From: Bacteroidota bacterium
GTDB taxonomy: Bacteria; Bacteroidota; Ignavibacteria; OLB7
Length of the DNA: 64,000 nt
Assembly (NCBI GenBank): GCA_018266795.1
Contig: JAFDZV010000004.1
Location: forward strand, 195,273 to 259,272
Direction: 5' to 3'
Shown: positions 63,523 to 64,000 of the stretch, in pieces
Layout: every line of letters starts with the position of its first letter
Position numbering within the stretch: position 1 is the first letter of the stretch
Position numbers and translations under genes: made by a program
The notes under the pieces: generated by a model
Seen by the model: only the letters and a program-made list of their open reading frames with translations
What the model was told of the DNA's origin: nothing
Database searches by the model: none

Positions 63523-64000
63523 GAACGGTTAACGTCTATTGCCTTCCGATGGCAGCGTACCAGACGTCGGCGCTGCCTTCGGGGGTCTCAATCGCAGACA
63601 CAATGCCGGCATTACCGGGTTTCCCGTGGCGGTGATGCCGGCATTTCTATATCCTGACATCACGGTTGCCGACCGTGACATTGTTTCCCCACGTGCGCAG
63701 GCATGCGGTGGTTTCAATTACCATTCCGGGCGTACGTATTCCCTCCGCCTCACAGGGGCCTGGCTCGGCGCCGGTCCGGTTCGTTCGGGTTTCCAACCTG
63801 CTCGACGGGCTGCCACAGCCGGGATCGCCGATCCCGGCGGAGCCGTGATTTCGGATGTTGAGACATCCGGTGAACGTGCCTCCCCATTCGCCGATGCGCA
63901 GTGAATGCTCATCGATGCGCCGGGCCCGGGCGCGAAGCCGCGTCATTCATCCGCAGGCTGCCGACCTTCGGTTCCGTTCTGCGGCCATGTGACACGGACA
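63523..64000. other. Right-end intergenic region, 478 bp
   Basis: Contains the hairpin at 63602-63646. Beyond it no gene or RNA is evident up to the window edge; frames here lack starts and family-like residues. Confidence 0.5.
63602..63646 (+). terminator. Terminator after the repeat lipoprotein gene
   Basis: 11-bp arms AATGCCGGCAT / ATGCCGGCATT enclose a second small stem (CCGGG TTT CCCG). The right arm is followed by TCTAT. It lies 80 bp after the stop. Confidence 0.65.

Overview
The window is about 64 kb of GC-rich bacterial chromosome that reads as a member of the Bacteroidota/FCB superphylum, possibly a high-GC Ignavibacteria/Kapabacteria-like lineage. That placement is inference from four signs: a type IX secretion (T9SS) C-terminal sorting domain on a secreted tyrosinase, SprB-type repeats, DUF5686- and DUF3078-like outer-membrane proteins, and promoter-like TAnnTTTG / TATATTCG elements in place of sigma70 boxes. 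Good Shine-Dalgarno sequences (for example rpsU, macA/B neighbours, nrdJ) coexist with genes that look leaderless. I see no rRNA, tRNA, CRISPR array, transposase or prophage.

Layout. 1-4 kb: the end of kdpD, kdpE, a sulfide:quinone-oxidoreductase-like flavoprotein, and a membrane-anchored aspartyl-protease-like protein. 4-13 kb: secreted and envelope proteins (tyrosinase with SprB repeats and T9SS tail, CX4CH cytochrome/beta-propeller lipoprotein, an orphan MbtH with a B3/B4 protein, and two tandem secreted transglutaminase-like paralogs). 13-29 kb: a LuxR-type regulator, then mostly housekeeping genes on the minus strand (class V aminotransferase, M48 peptidase, leuS, rpsU, gatB) with a plus-strand RsbU/V/W partner-switching module in between. 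29-32 kb: small membrane proteins, including one broken DUF4328 gene, a MetA-like barrel and an aldo/keto reductase. 32.7-43.6 kb: two adjacent tripartite export systems on the plus strand, RND type (adaptor, pump, TolC) and MacAB type (TolC, adaptor, ATPase, permease), ended by a strong terminator.

43.6-51.3 kb is the most unfamiliar part: roughly 1 kb without genes, an unrecognised lipoprotein, a small membrane protein, two more LuxR-type regulators sharing an N-terminal domain with the one at 13 kb, a cysteine-rich secreted protein and an outer-membrane protein. 51.4-58.4 kb (minus strand) holds rpiB, a DUF5686 protein, a fused alpha/beta 2-oxoacid dehydrogenase E1, doxX and a marR gene; marR and doxX share an identical 12-bp palindrome that is probably the MarR operator. 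59-62.6 kb is a B12-dependent ribonucleotide reductase behind a long structured leader, followed by a lipoprotein made almost entirely of histidine/glycine-rich 11-residue repeats.

The best candidates for something undescribed are the three-member LuxR family with its shared N-terminal domain, the tandem transglutaminase-like secreted proteins, the His-rich repeat lipoprotein, the nrdJ leader, and a pair of about 155-bp inverted-repeat elements placed directly after two stop codons. None could be checked against a database here.
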